Below, one piece after another: positions 1 to 7,096 of a stretch of 10,209 nt of DNA (the stretch's first letter is position 1; each line of letters starts with the position of its first letter). This DNA comes from DATIGJ01 sp035644155. GTDB lineage: Bacteria; Patescibacteriota; Microgenomatia; Levybacterales; UBA12049. The DNA lies in assembly GCA_035644155.1 (NCBI GenBank), contig DASQPC010000059.1:1-10209 (forward strand), written 5' to 3'. Below the pieces are notes generated by a model, which was not told the origin of the DNA, made no database searches, and saw only the letters and a program-made list of their open reading frames with translations. A program made the translations under genes and the position numbers.

Positions 1-13
1 CTACCATTGATTC

Positions 14-292
14 ATGAAAAACCAAAAAAGTACGTTTTTTAGGAAGTTATTTCTCAATTCTTTAACTTGGATCGTATTGTTTTACTTTTTTCTTCACTTG
101 ATAAATCTTACTCTCCTCCCTATTTTCAATGATGAATCTATTTACCTCGACTGGGCATGGTCATATACACATATGCCTGGACATCTTTATGATTCACTTT
201 TGGATGCAAAACAGCCATTACTGATTTGGTTGTGGGAGCTGGTCTATTTCCAACGGAATCTCAAATACTTTTTTCTTTATTGTTTCTCCTGA
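14..292 (+). pseudogene. Truncated GT-C (PMT/ArnT-like) glycosyltransferase, N-terminal fragment
   Basis: The 92-residue reading frame begins like a polyprenyl-phosphate-sugar-dependent membrane glycosyltransferase of the GT39/GT83 kind. It has a basic N-terminus, one hydrophobic helix (about residues 17-38), then the first-loop acidic pair N39-D40-E41 followed by aromatic residues, and the K66-Q67-P68 motif that precedes the second helix. In the family the acidic pair lies in the active site outside the membrane. Full-length members have roughly 450-600 residues, so most of the protein is missing. Family likeness is lost after about residue 76; the last ~15 residues (QRNLKYFF...) are simply the antisense of the neighbouring DUF167 gene, and TGA follows at 290-292. 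No ribosome binding site is visible in the 13 bases before ATG. I read this as a deletion remnant, probably not functional. The family assignment rests on motifs only. Confidence 0.6.
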
Positions 293-469
293 TATGAGTA
301 TTACTTCTGAAGTTTTCAAGTGAAAATATTCAGCGAGAGATTTAATGATTGCCCTATTTGCTTTCCCTTGCTGTGCAGGTTCGTGAACCGAGACAATATA
401 TTCTGTAGGGCTAATCATTTTGACAAATGTTTTTTTACTGTTAGGTTTAGCAGTGACTAGTATTTTCAT
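218..469 (-). CDS. DUF167 / YggU family protein
   Basis: From ATG at 469 this is an 83-residue protein that begins MKILVTAKPNSKK. It has the typical DUF167 landmarks: the N-terminal beta strand with P-N-S-K, the A-x-x-G-K-A-N-R-A segment (PAQQGKANRAIIKSLAEYF) and the closing I-S-G-E-T-x-K-K-K-V-F-E-I strand. The family is small, widespread and of unknown biochemical role. An in-frame TTG at 538 would add 23 residues, but these do not resemble the family, and it would overlap the stop of the upstream gene; I prefer 469. No clear Shine-Dalgarno is present. The family core ends near residue 72 (position ~257). The last eleven residues (LEIDQLPQPNQ) are read from DNA that also encodes the broken glycosyltransferase on the other strand, so the C-terminus may have been altered by the rearrangement there. 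Same strand as the membrane protein gene upstream, 62 bases apart. Confidence 0.75.
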   Translation of the reverse strand: MKILVTAKPNSKKTFVKMISPTEYIVSVHEPAQQGKANRAIIKSLAEYFHLKTSEVILISGETIKKKVFEIPLEIDQLPQPNQ

Positions 470-531
470 GTCATGTATTCTTATCGTTATTCTTTGAAAT
501 TCTTTATTGAAATATTTTGAAGGTAAAGTTT

Positions 532-2328
532 TTACCAAAAAACCCCATTTTCGGTGTTTGATAAATAATCATGGATACGGTAATCTCTAGGGTTTTCAAA
601 ATATAAAATATATGCCATGGCTTTATTCGCAGCAGGATTATTGGGATTGAGCGCTAGCGCCTTTTCAGCAAATTTTTTTGCAATTTCCAGTTGGTGCATG
701 TTGAAAAAGAAGATACTAAGACCAGAATAAGGAACGACATTAGTATAATAAAAATCATTTACCTTTATTTTTGATAAATCAATCGTTTTAAGCCCTAATT
801 GTTTTTGCACATCATTTTTTACCAGTATCATGGAATAGTAATCAAGATAAACTATCTTCCATTGCGAGTCGCTTGTAAGCGCATTTAAGAATTTAATGGC
901 GCGTGGGTTTTCATCTGAAATAGTAAAGAAAACAGTCTTAACCCCAAGTTTTTTCGTTTCTTTTTTGAATTTAGGGTAATCTTCCTGAATTGGAACGTAT
1001 GTATTAGTAAAGAATGAAGCAGGGTATGCTTCTGGTCTTTCATCAATGAATACTTTATATTCTGGATAGGTTCTATAAATCAAATAACTGCCTGTATCGA
1101 AGTTATTAAATATTGGCTGTGGTAAGTGATGCTGAAGGAGGAAATCGACTGCTGGTTTTTCGTTTGCAGTGAAAGATAACGACGGAGTTGCTTGTTGATA
1201 GGTTAATCCGTAATAACTACCATTTAGATAAAAAATTGCTTCTCCTACCAACAAGAGGGCAAAACATATATTGATTGTTTTAGTCCATATATTACTAATA
1301 GTATAGTTACAGTTCAACAAAACATATGGCAAAGAAATAAGTGCTAAATATGGAAATCCTCTGATACTTTGAACCGCAAGAGCTAATCCTAAAAGAGAAA
1401 GTCCGATATTCTTAAAAGAAAATTTTGTCCTCCAAATACTTGTATAAATTGACCCAAAAACAATAAAAGCAGAAAGATAAAAAAATAAAAAATCAGGGTT
1501 CACAAAATGGATATTTTGCAAAGTAAAAATTGTCTGATTTTCAGTAATAGTCACTCCGTAATTGTTGAAAACGATAAAGGGATATAACGCACCTGTTATG
1601 AAATTTGGATTGATAAATAGACATAAAACACTTGCACCTAAAATCCAAGTTAGTGGTATCAATTTATTTTTTACATTCTGTTTATAAATATATTTTCGGA
1701 AGAGAAGGTCTCCAATGAATACTAATTGCAAGAATATTCCTACAGGGAAATAAATATGTGTATTAACCCATAACAACGAAATTATTGGCAAAAAATAAAT
1801 AAGTTTTGAGTTTTTCTTTTCATACATTTCAAGAATATAAAGCGTGATGACAGTAAAAAGAAAACTGAAAATTTCGGGTCTCAGTTCTATTCGTTCTCGC
1901 AAAAGATGGAAAAAGATAAAAGAAATTGGGAATAGCAGTGCTGATTTTGTTTTTTTAGCAAGAACTAATATTACTGTTGCAGAAATTAGTAATAATATAA
2001 TTTTAATCACAAGTAATGCCTCAAACCCAATACTTATACTTGAGACATACACCCACACTTCAAAAAGCCAGTGATGGTTAATAAATGGGAAAACAGGATT
2101 TGTATAAGAAAAAAGATTCACATTCGGTACTTGATGAGTTTTCCAAATAATTTCTCCAATCTTTAAGTGCATACCAAGGTCCTGGTTAAAAGAGGAATCG
2201 GTACGATAGAGGAATGAAAAAACAAAGAATAAGAGCAATAAGTATGGGAAATAGCTGTAAAGATACCGGTTGTAAATTTTGAACTTTTTAGCAAGCTTGT
2301 TTAGATTAGAGTTTTGATTATCATTCAT
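532..2328 (-). CDS. Polytopic membrane protein, GT-C glycosyltransferase-like, with C-terminal TPR-like repeat
   Basis: The protein has 598 residues from ATG 2328; an in-frame TTG at 2340 would add four. About ten hydrophobic helices fill residues 27-370. The first extracytoplasmic loop carries D-L-G-M-H-L-K-I-G-E (about 50-59) and then H-H-W-L-F-E-V (about 85-91). A later helix has W-V-N-T-H-x-Y-F-P-V-G. This set recurs in bacterial membrane proteins resembling GT-C glycosyltransferases. A soluble region (about 380-510) includes FNNFDTGSYL and VFIDERPEAYP, also typical of that group. The last ~60 residues hold one TPR-like helix pair (EIAKKFAEKALALNPNNPAA). A role in adding sugars to surface proteins or lipids is plausible, but donor and acceptor cannot be told from sequence. 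No Shine-Dalgarno precedes either start. The gene is divergent from the large secreted protein, so the two may be expressed together. Confidence 0.65.
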   Translation of the reverse strand: MNDNQNSNLNKLAKKFKIYNRYLYSYFPYLLLLFFVFSFLYRTDSSFNQDLGMHLKIGEIIWKTHQVPNVNLFSYTNPVFPFINHHWLFEVWVYVSSISIGFEALLVIKIILLLISATVILVLAKKTKSALLFPISFIFFHLLRERIELRPEIFSFLFTVITLYILEMYEKKNSKLIYFLPIISLLWVNTHIYFPVGIFLQLVFIGDLLFRKYIYKQNVKNKLIPLTWILGASVLCLFINPNFITGALYPFIVFNNYGVTITENQTIFTLQNIHFVNPDFLFFYLSAFIVFGSIYTSIWRTKFSFKNIGLSLLGLALAVQSIRGFPYLALISLPYVLLNCNYTISNIWTKTINICFALLLVGEAIFYLNGSYYGLTYQQATPSLSFTANEKPAVDFLLQHHLPQPIFNNFDTGSYLIYRTYPEYKVFIDERPEAYPASFFTNTYVPIQEDYPKFKKETKKLGVKTVFFTISDENPRAIKFLNALTSDSQWKIVYLDYYSMILVKNDVQKQLGLKTIDLSKIKVNDFYYTNVVPYSGLSIFFFNMHQLEIAKKFAEKALALNPNNPAANKAMAYILYFENPRDYRIHDYLSNTENGVFW

Positions 2329-2410
2329 ACTAAATAACAATTTTTTTGCTTACATAATCTGCTTTTCACAAACAACAGCTTGGCAATCTTTACAGTGATT
2401 TACTTTACGC

Positions 2411-2440
2411 TTGACAAGAGAAATATAGTTCTGCTTAACT
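2411..2440 (+). promoter_or_regulatory. Candidate promoter of the large secreted protein
   Basis: In the 142-base gap between the two divergent genes a perfect TTGACA (2411-2416) is followed after 18 bases by a weak -10, TTAACT (2435-2440). Transcription would start near 2447 and give a leader of about 24 bases before ATG 2471. A better-looking TATAGA (2445-2450) is 28 bases away, too far to pair with this -35. The leader is A-rich (ATAAAAAA) with no Shine-Dalgarno. Weak support. Confidence 0.3.
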
Positions 2441-2470
2441 AGATTATAGAGCAATTATCAAAATAAAAAA

Positions 2471-5400
2471 ATGAAGAATCTTAAATTATTCCTCATAAGT
2501 ATCCTCTCTCTGACTTTACTTTTTGGATTTTTGCCTGTGAAACATGTTTTTGCTGATACGTTTACACTTTCAGGTAGCGTTAAAAACACTTCTGGAAATG
2601 GCATCTCTGGGACAACAGTTAGCGTCAATGATGCAAATTCAGATAGCACTACAACCGATAGCTCTGGAAACTATAGTCTTTCAATACCAGTAGGTACATA
2701 TAATGTTCAAGTGACTCCTCCGTCTGGTAGTGGTTTCACCTCGGCAGTTGCTGTTAATCAGAACATCAATGCCAGCACAGTTATAAATTTTGTCTTAGTT
2801 CCATCGGGAACGGTAACGCTCAGTGGTCATGTTCTTGATGGAATGGGCCAACCTCTTGCTAATCAAACAGTTGCGATTGCTCCCTCGGGCACTAGTAATT
2901 ACGTTTCTTCGGTAACAGATACTAATGGTAATTATAATTTTCAAGTATCCGTAGGTAATTATCTTATTAGAGTGTCAGGGAGCAATTCCTTATCTACTAA
3001 CGCTCCTGCAAATTATTCTATCCAAAGTAGCGCAACGCTTTCATTACAGCAAAGTAAAATTATGGATATTCCCCTTAATGTGTATAAACTCTCGTTAAAT
3101 GTACAAGATAGTGCCGGTAATCCTCAACCGAATACAAAAATATCAACAAACGCACCTAATGATACAGCTCCTATTGGAACTGTAACAAATACTTCTGCTT
3201 CGTCAAATTATACTTCTTCAGCAGGATTAGTAACAGATGCCTCAGGTAGTGCAACATTATGGCTTTTTCCCACAAGTAATGGAAACAATTACACAATTAC
3301 AGCAACACCTCCAACAGGAAATTCATTCGTCACAACTAATTTATCAGGAGTAACGCTGACTGCTAATAGACAAGTTACGCTTACAATGGCAACTCCGGTT
3401 ACGCTTAGTGGTCATGTTCTTGATGGAGTAGGTCAACCACTTGCCAATCAGACAGTAGCAATTGCTCCTTCAGGCACTAATAACTATATCTCTTCAACAA
3501 CAGATAGCGGTGGTAACTATAGTTTTTCGGTAGCACCGGGGAATTATTTGGTTAGAGTCTCTGGCAATAATCCTGCAAGTGCCAATGCTCCCGCAAATTA
3601 TTCTATTCAGAGTGTTGGTGGAGCTTTGGTATTAACACAGAATAAAGTAATGGATATACCGCTTTCCGTATATAGTATCGCATTACATGTGCAAGACATA
3701 AATGGTTCGCCAGTCTCAAATGTAAAAATATCAACCAATGCTCCTTCTGAAACAGTTCCTGTTGGTACATTAACTACTTCTTCAGCCTCATCGAATTACA
3801 GCACTTCATCTGGCCTAGTAACCGATGAGTCAGGAAATGCAACATTATGGCTTTTCCCCACAAGTTTTGGAAATAACTATACTATTACAGGAACTCCTCC
3901 TACAGGAAGTTCTTTTGTTATAACTAGCTTGTCAGGTGTTACATTGACCTCAAATAGTCAACTAACATTAACAATGAAAGCTCCCGTAACACTTTCAGGG
4001 CGTGTTCTTGACGGGACTGGTCAGCCTCTTGTTAATCAAACGGTTGCGATAGCACCATCAGGTACAAATAATTACGTCTCATCCACAACTGATGCTAATG
4101 GTAACTATAGCTTTTCGACAACAACAGGGAATTATTTAATTAAAGTATCGGGAACTAATCCAGTGACCGCTAATGCGCCAGCAAGTTATTCTATTCAGAG
4201 TAATGCAGCCTTAACATTATCGCAAAATACAACAATGGATATTCCCCTTAATGTAAAAAAAGTAACTTTACTTGTACAGGATGCAGTGAGCAATCCACAA
4301 GCAAATATAGGCATATCAACTAATGGGCCTTCAGAAACTGCCCCAATAGGAACAGTGACTAATACGTCAGCAATATCTAGTTATAGTACCTCAGCGGGAT
4401 TAAATACAGATAGTTCAGGTACTGCAAATATATGGTTATTCCCAACCAGTAATGGGAATAACTACACTATTACTGCTACTCCTCCAAATGGGAGTATCTA
4501 TAATACTTTTAGCTTAAGCAGTGTTACGGTTACAAGTAATGAAACTGAAGTAATTTCATTACAATATAATCATGCTACACCAATCACAACAGCCGCTTTG
4601 TCACCAACTCCTGACAATCAAGGAAACTATTCAGACCCAACAACCGTGACGTTATCCGCAACAGCAGCAGCAAGTTATAGCATAGCTAATACATATTACA
4701 CCGTAGATGGTTGTTCACAGCAAACATACTCAACACCATTTACCCTTACAGGCAACGGAAACCACACTATTACCTATTGGTCTGTAGATAACAGTGGCGT
4801 CACCGAAACACATAATACTAAAACATTTACTATTCTTGCTACATATAATTTGACAGGAACTGTCTACAATGACGCAAATCAAAATGGCTTCCAAGACACA
4901 GGAGAAGCAGGATATAGTGGCGCAATCGTAACACTTGATTCAGGACAAAACACGACAACAGATAGTAATGGCAATTATTCCTTCACAAGTGTCCCAGCAG
5001 GAACATACGTTGAAACCTTAACCGTACCAAGTGGGTATACCGCAACAACGACCAATCCCGCCAATATTTCTCTTGCTGCTAATACCACCCAGAATTTTGG
5101 GATTGTTCAGAATAATTCTCTTGTGACAGCTATTAACACAGGCGGTGATACGCAAGGAAACTATGTCTCTGATACTGATTTTACAGACGGTACTCAATAT
5201 ACGTCATCCACATCAGTTGATACCAGTGGCGTCTCAACTCCTGCACCAGAAGCAGTCTACAAAACAGTTCGCTACGGGAACTTTACCTACACCATTCCAA
5301 ATCTTACACCAAATGCAAATTATACTGTTAGATTGCATTTCAACGAACTCTATTGGGGAACAGGTGGGGATGATGCTACAGGAAGACGAGTCTTCAATGT

Positions 5401-6067
5401 CTCCCTGAACGGAACACAAGTACTCAGTAATTATGATATTTACGCAAAAGCGAATGGAGCGAATAAAGCCATTGTCGAACAACTACCTGCTACAGCAGAC
5501 AGCAATGGTAATATAACTCTCCAATTCGCAACGGTCACAGATAACGCAATGGTCAATGGCATTGAGCTTTACAATGGGACACTTCCAACACCAACTCCGA
5601 CAGCGACTCCAACCCCTGCTTCCAGTGCAATTATCAATGCAGGAGGGAGTACGTCTGGAAACTTTGCAGCAGATACCGACTATACAGGAGGACAACCATA
5701 TACATCATCTGCCAGTGTTGATACCGGTAATGTTACTAACCCCGCACCACAGGCAGTTTACCAATCCGTTCGGTATGGTAATTTCACCTACAACATTCCC
5801 AATCTCCAACCAAGTATAAACTATCTCGTGAGACTCCATTTCAATGAACTCTATTGGAATAGCGCGGGAAGCCGAGTCTTTAACGTCAAAATCAACGGTA
5901 CACAAGTCCTCTCGAATTATGACATCTTCCAAGCAGCCGGAGGCGAAAATAAAGCAGTCGTTGAAGATTTTGTCAAACCAGCAGATAGTAATGGTAAGAT
6001 TACTATCCAATTTATCACTGTGACCGACAATGCCATGGTGAATGGTATTGAAGTTACCCAACAATAA
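2471..6067 (+). CDS. Large secreted modular protein with tandem repeats and two malectin domains
   Basis: 1198 residues. A signal peptide (1-29) has basic start KNLK, hydrophobic core, and probable cleavage after VFA. Domains in order: a carboxypeptidase-regulatory-like beta domain (about 31-110); three tandem repeats (about 115-309, 310-505, 506-697), each with a VTLSGxVLDGxGQPL module and an Ig-like module ending near LWLFPTS and NNYTIT; a chitobiase/hexosaminidase-C-like domain (about 704-789, YYTVDG); an SdrD-B-like domain with a D/N-rich Ca-binding-type loop (about 791-880, NDANQNGFQDTGE); and two malectin domains (about 882-1034 and 1053-1195) joined by a T/P linker (PTPTPTATPTP). Malectins bind carbohydrate, and the copies share LHFNELYW, NGTQVLSNYDI and TDNAMVNGIE. 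No LPXTG, C-terminal helix or lipobox is visible, so the protein is released or held by an unknown route. It is likely an adhesin or glycan-binding surface protein (inference). No Shine-Dalgarno. Confidence 0.85.
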   Translation: MKNLKLFLISILSLTLLFGFLPVKHVFADTFTLSGSVKNTSGNGISGTTVSVNDANSDSTTTDSSGNYSLSIPVGTYNVQVTPPSGSGFTSAVAVNQNINASTVINFVLVPSGTVTLSGHVLDGMGQPLANQTVAIAPSGTSNYVSSVTDTNGNYNFQVSVGNYLIRVSGSNSLSTNAPANYSIQSSATLSLQQSKIMDIPLNVYKLSLNVQDSAGNPQPNTKISTNAPNDTAPIGTVTNTSASSNYTSSAGLVTDASGSATLWLFPTSNGNNYTITATPPTGNSFVTTNLSGVTLTANRQVTLTMATPVTLSGHVLDGVGQPLANQTVAIAPSGTNNYISSTTDSGGNYSFSVAPGNYLVRVSGNNPASANAPANYSIQSVGGALVLTQNKVMDIPLSVYSIALHVQDINGSPVSNVKISTNAPSETVPVGTLTTSSASSNYSTSSGLVTDESGNATLWLFPTSFGNNYTITGTPPTGSSFVITSLSGVTLTSNSQLTLTMKAPVTLSGRVLDGTGQPLVNQTVAIAPSGTNNYVSSTTDANGNYSFSTTTGNYLIKVSGTNPVTANAPASYSIQSNAALTLSQNTTMDIPLNVKKVTLLVQDAVSNPQANIGISTNGPSETAPIGTVTNTSAISSYSTSAGLNTDSSGTANIWLFPTSNGNNYTITATPPNGSIYNTFSLSSVTVTSNETEVISLQYNHATPITTAALSPTPDNQGNYSDPTTVTLSATAAASYSIANTYYTVDGCSQQTYSTPFTLTGNGNHTITYWSVDNSGVTETHNTKTFTILATYNLTGTVYNDANQNGFQDTGEAGYSGAIVTLDSGQNTTTDSNGNYSFTSVPAGTYVETLTVPSGYTATTTNPANISLAANTTQNFGIVQNNSLVTAINTGGDTQGNYVSDTDFTDGTQYTSSTSVDTSGVSTPAPEAVYKTVRYGNFTYTIPNLTPNANYTVRLHFNELYWGTGGDDATGRRVFNVSLNGTQVLSNYDIYAKANGANKAIVEQLPATADSNGNITLQFATVTDNAMVNGIELYNGTLPTPTPTATPTPASSAIINAGGSTSGNFAADTDYTGGQPYTSSASVDTGNVTNPAPQAVYQSVRYGNFTYNIPNLQPSINYLVRLHFNELYWNSAGSRVFNVKINGTQVLSNYDIFQAAGGENKAVVEDFVKPADSNGKITIQFITVTDNAMVNGIEVTQQ
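2813..4561 (+). repeat. Three tandem coding repeats of ~195 codons
   Basis: Units run 2813-3397, 3398-3985 and 3986-4561 within the secreted protein gene. Each unit begins V-T-L-S-G-(H/R)-V-L-D-G and ends near the strand T-L-T-M or its equivalent. The spacing of homologous residues is 195 and then 196 codons. Protein likeness is strong, but aligned codons differ at many third positions: the NQTVAIAPSG segment is written differently in all three copies. The duplications are therefore old, or the DNA has diverged under selection on protein sequence. Confidence 0.85.
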
Positions 6068-6153
6068 TTCCTCTTCCTTAAGGTATTAGCAAGCAACGAA
6101 TATATTCTACGATAGAAAAGATGGTATGCAGCAGTAAACAACAAAGCTCACCT

Positions 6154-6552
6154 CTATTGCGTTACAATGATTGTTCCTTTTTGCTCAGGGTGGAATTGAT
6201 TGTGATAGCCGTACGTGCCAGGTTTGGTGAAGGTATACATGACAGTTGAGCCATTATTGAAAGCCCCAAAATTTAATTCTTTATGCAGTTGGTTTGTCGG
6301 GTAATTATCTGAGTTAACGGTTTGTTCTTTGCCACTGGCATTCTTCCACCTAACAGCAGTTCCTTTTTTAATCGTTACTGTGGCAGGGGAAAAGCCGTTC
6401 TTATCTAATGTTACGGTTACTTCTTTTGCAAGAACCATATTCATTTTTGTATAGGGATGAGCGGGCTTATGCGGTATTAGCTTTTCCCATGAAATGAACC
6501 CGATACCGAGAAGCACAAGTACGAGAACAATGATAATACTTATCTTCTTCAT
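6154..6552 (-). CDS. Membrane-anchored cupredoxin-fold protein with altered metal site
   Basis: 132 residues. An uncleaved-type N-terminal helix (residues 4-20) anchors the protein, followed by a ~90-residue cupredoxin/plastocyanin-like beta domain. Visible landmarks are V-T-L-D-K-N-G-F-S-P-A-T-V-T-I-K-K-G (46-64), V-R-W-K-N (67-71), the F-T-K-P-G-T-Y-G-Y stretch (108-116) and the closing G-T-I-I-V (126-130). Canonical members bind copper through His, Cys, His and Met. Here the first His position is Q77 (K-E-Q-T-V), the Cys position is N118 and the Met position is Q124; only H121 of HPEQKG remains, with H117 nearby. The start is fixed by ATG 6552, directly after a good promoter. An electron carrier or copper-binding role cannot be assumed. 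A divergent metal site or a purely structural domain is possible. Confidence 0.75.
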   Translation of the reverse strand: MKKISIIIVLVLVLLGIGFISWEKLIPHKPAHPYTKMNMVLAKEVTVTLDKNGFSPATVTIKKGTAVRWKNASGKEQTVNSDNYPTNQLHKELNFGAFNNGSTVMYTFTKPGTYGYHNQFHPEQKGTIIVTQ

Positions 6553-6559
6553 TAGGTTG

Positions 6560-6589
6560 AGTATAGCAAAGATTGCGGAGAAATGGCAA
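6560..6589 (-). promoter_or_regulatory. Promoter of the cupredoxin-like gene (leaderless)
   Basis: Read on the minus strand: TTGCCA (6589-6584), an 18-base spacer, TATACT (6565-6560). Normal spacing puts the first transcribed base at about 6553, one base before ATG 6552, so the mRNA would be essentially leaderless. This agrees with the lack of a Shine-Dalgarno. Confidence 0.6.
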
Positions 6590-6608
6590 AGGGGTTAAGT
6601 TAGTCTAA

Positions 6609-6670
6609 TTTGTTCTTTGGCATAGCATGACAAGCGAACCTAACGCATTGTAGCGCATCCAAAGAGCAAA
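6609..6670. repeat. Long bulged hairpin, element 1 of a pair
   Basis: A 12-base inverted repeat (6609-6620 with 6659-6670) has one T-G pair and no other mismatch. Inside it a second stem pairs ACAA-GCG (6630-6636) with CGC-A-TTGT (6644-6651), with a single bulged A at 6647 and a seven-base loop AACCTAA (6637-6643). The T-G position would be a G·U pair in plus-strand RNA and an A-C mismatch on the other strand, slightly favouring plus-strand RNA. No promoter or function is evident. Confidence 0.55.
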
Positions 6671-6690
6671 CAAGTGTCAATAGTAGGGTT

Positions 6691-6747
6691 TTGATAAAAC
6701 ATCTGCCTAGGGTTAATAGCGCAGTTAGAAAAATTAAGTTTTATCAA
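6691..6747. repeat. Long bulged hairpin, element 2 of a pair
   Basis: A perfect 10-base inverted repeat, TTGATAAAAC (6691-6700) and GTTTTATCAA (6738-6747), encloses a stem CTGC-CTA (6703-6709) with TAG-C-GCAG (6717-6724). The inner stem has one bulged C (6720) and a seven-base loop GGGTTAA (6710-6716). The inner part repeats the layout of the preceding hairpin: four pairs, a one-base bulge on the 3' side, three pairs, seven-base loop. Confidence 0.55.
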
Positions 6748-6940
6748 TTCAGGAGACGCTTTGTGATATGGACAATATAAAGAGAGAGGTCAACCAAAAA
6801 CATAGCAAGAGTCTTTTTTAATTTATTCATACTCAAAGTGAATATGAAGATAGTAGTTTCTGAAAAAGAACTTTGCAAGCCTCTGTCTTAAATGGGAGTA
6901 TTTTTCAGTTTTTCTCCAAAGAGAATTAGCGGGGTACACT
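6748..6940. other. Stretch without a convincing gene
   Basis: No reading frame of useful length on either strand. An AGGAG at 6751-6755 lies 12 bases before a 17-codon frame (6768-6821), which I do not believe. A 6-base inverted repeat TATTCA/TGAATA (6824-6829, 6839-6844) is weak. Near the end, AGCGGGGTA (6928-6936) echoes the tRNA 3' end AGCGGGTA (6944-6951). No T-rich terminator is evident for the tRNA. Confidence 0.4.
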
Positions 6941-7014
6941 TGGAGCGGGTAAGGGGAATCGGACCCCTGTAACCTGATTGGCAACCAGGTGTACTACCAT
7001 TGTACTATACCCGC
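6941..7014 (-). tRNA. tRNA-Gly (anticodon GCC), CCA encoded
   Basis: On the minus strand the 74 bases fold as a full cloverleaf. Acceptor GCGGGTA pairs with TACCCGC at all seven positions. The D arm is GTAC/GTAC with loop AATGGTA, which keeps the two conserved Gs. The anticodon arm is CCTGG/TCAGG with loop TTGCCAA, so the anticodon GCC reads GGC/GGU. The variable loop has four bases, and the T arm is AGGGG/CCCCT. The discriminator is U, as usual for bacterial tRNA-Gly, followed by an encoded CCA. The oddity is the T loop, TCCGATT: base 55 is C where nearly all elongator tRNAs have U (pseudouridine). Confidence 0.93.
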
Positions 7015-7025
7015 ATGGTTAAATT

Positions 7026-7054
7026 ATTTTAGCATTTTCTTATAATATTATGAA
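7026..7054 (-). promoter_or_regulatory. Candidate promoter of tRNA-Gly
   Basis: On the minus strand TTCATA (7054-7049), a 17-base spacer, TAAAAT (7031-7026). Transcription would start at about 7019, five bases before the mature tRNA 5' end. The -10 is good and the -35 matches four of six bases. Readthrough from the upstream tRNA-like gene is an alternative source. Confidence 0.4.
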
Positions 7055-7096
7055 CTTCCTATTGACCTCTTATATCTTAATTGTTTAGTATGTATA

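Noticed and set aside
470..538. N-terminal extension of the DUF167 protein from TTG 538
   Set aside because: The added residues do not resemble the family, TTG overlaps the upstream stop codon, and ATG 469 gives the expected family start.
5705..6064. 119-codon minus-strand frame opposite the second malectin domain
   Set aside because: Antisense shadow of a strongly supported gene; the parallel frame opposite the first malectin domain arises from the same repeat.
6096..6116. Hairpin TTCTA-CGA-TAGAA after the large secreted protein as a terminator
   Set aside because: Only five AT-rich pairs and no T-run; too weak to call.
6653..6682. Minus-strand promoter from TTGACA (6681-6676) and TACAAT
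   Set aside because: Spacing is 22 bases, well outside the usable range.
6768..6821. 17-codon frame (MDNIKREVNQKHSKSLF) after an AGGAG
   Set aside because: The Shine-Dalgarno spacing of 12 bases is long, the peptide matches nothing I recognise, and no promoter supports it. It may be a chance frame.
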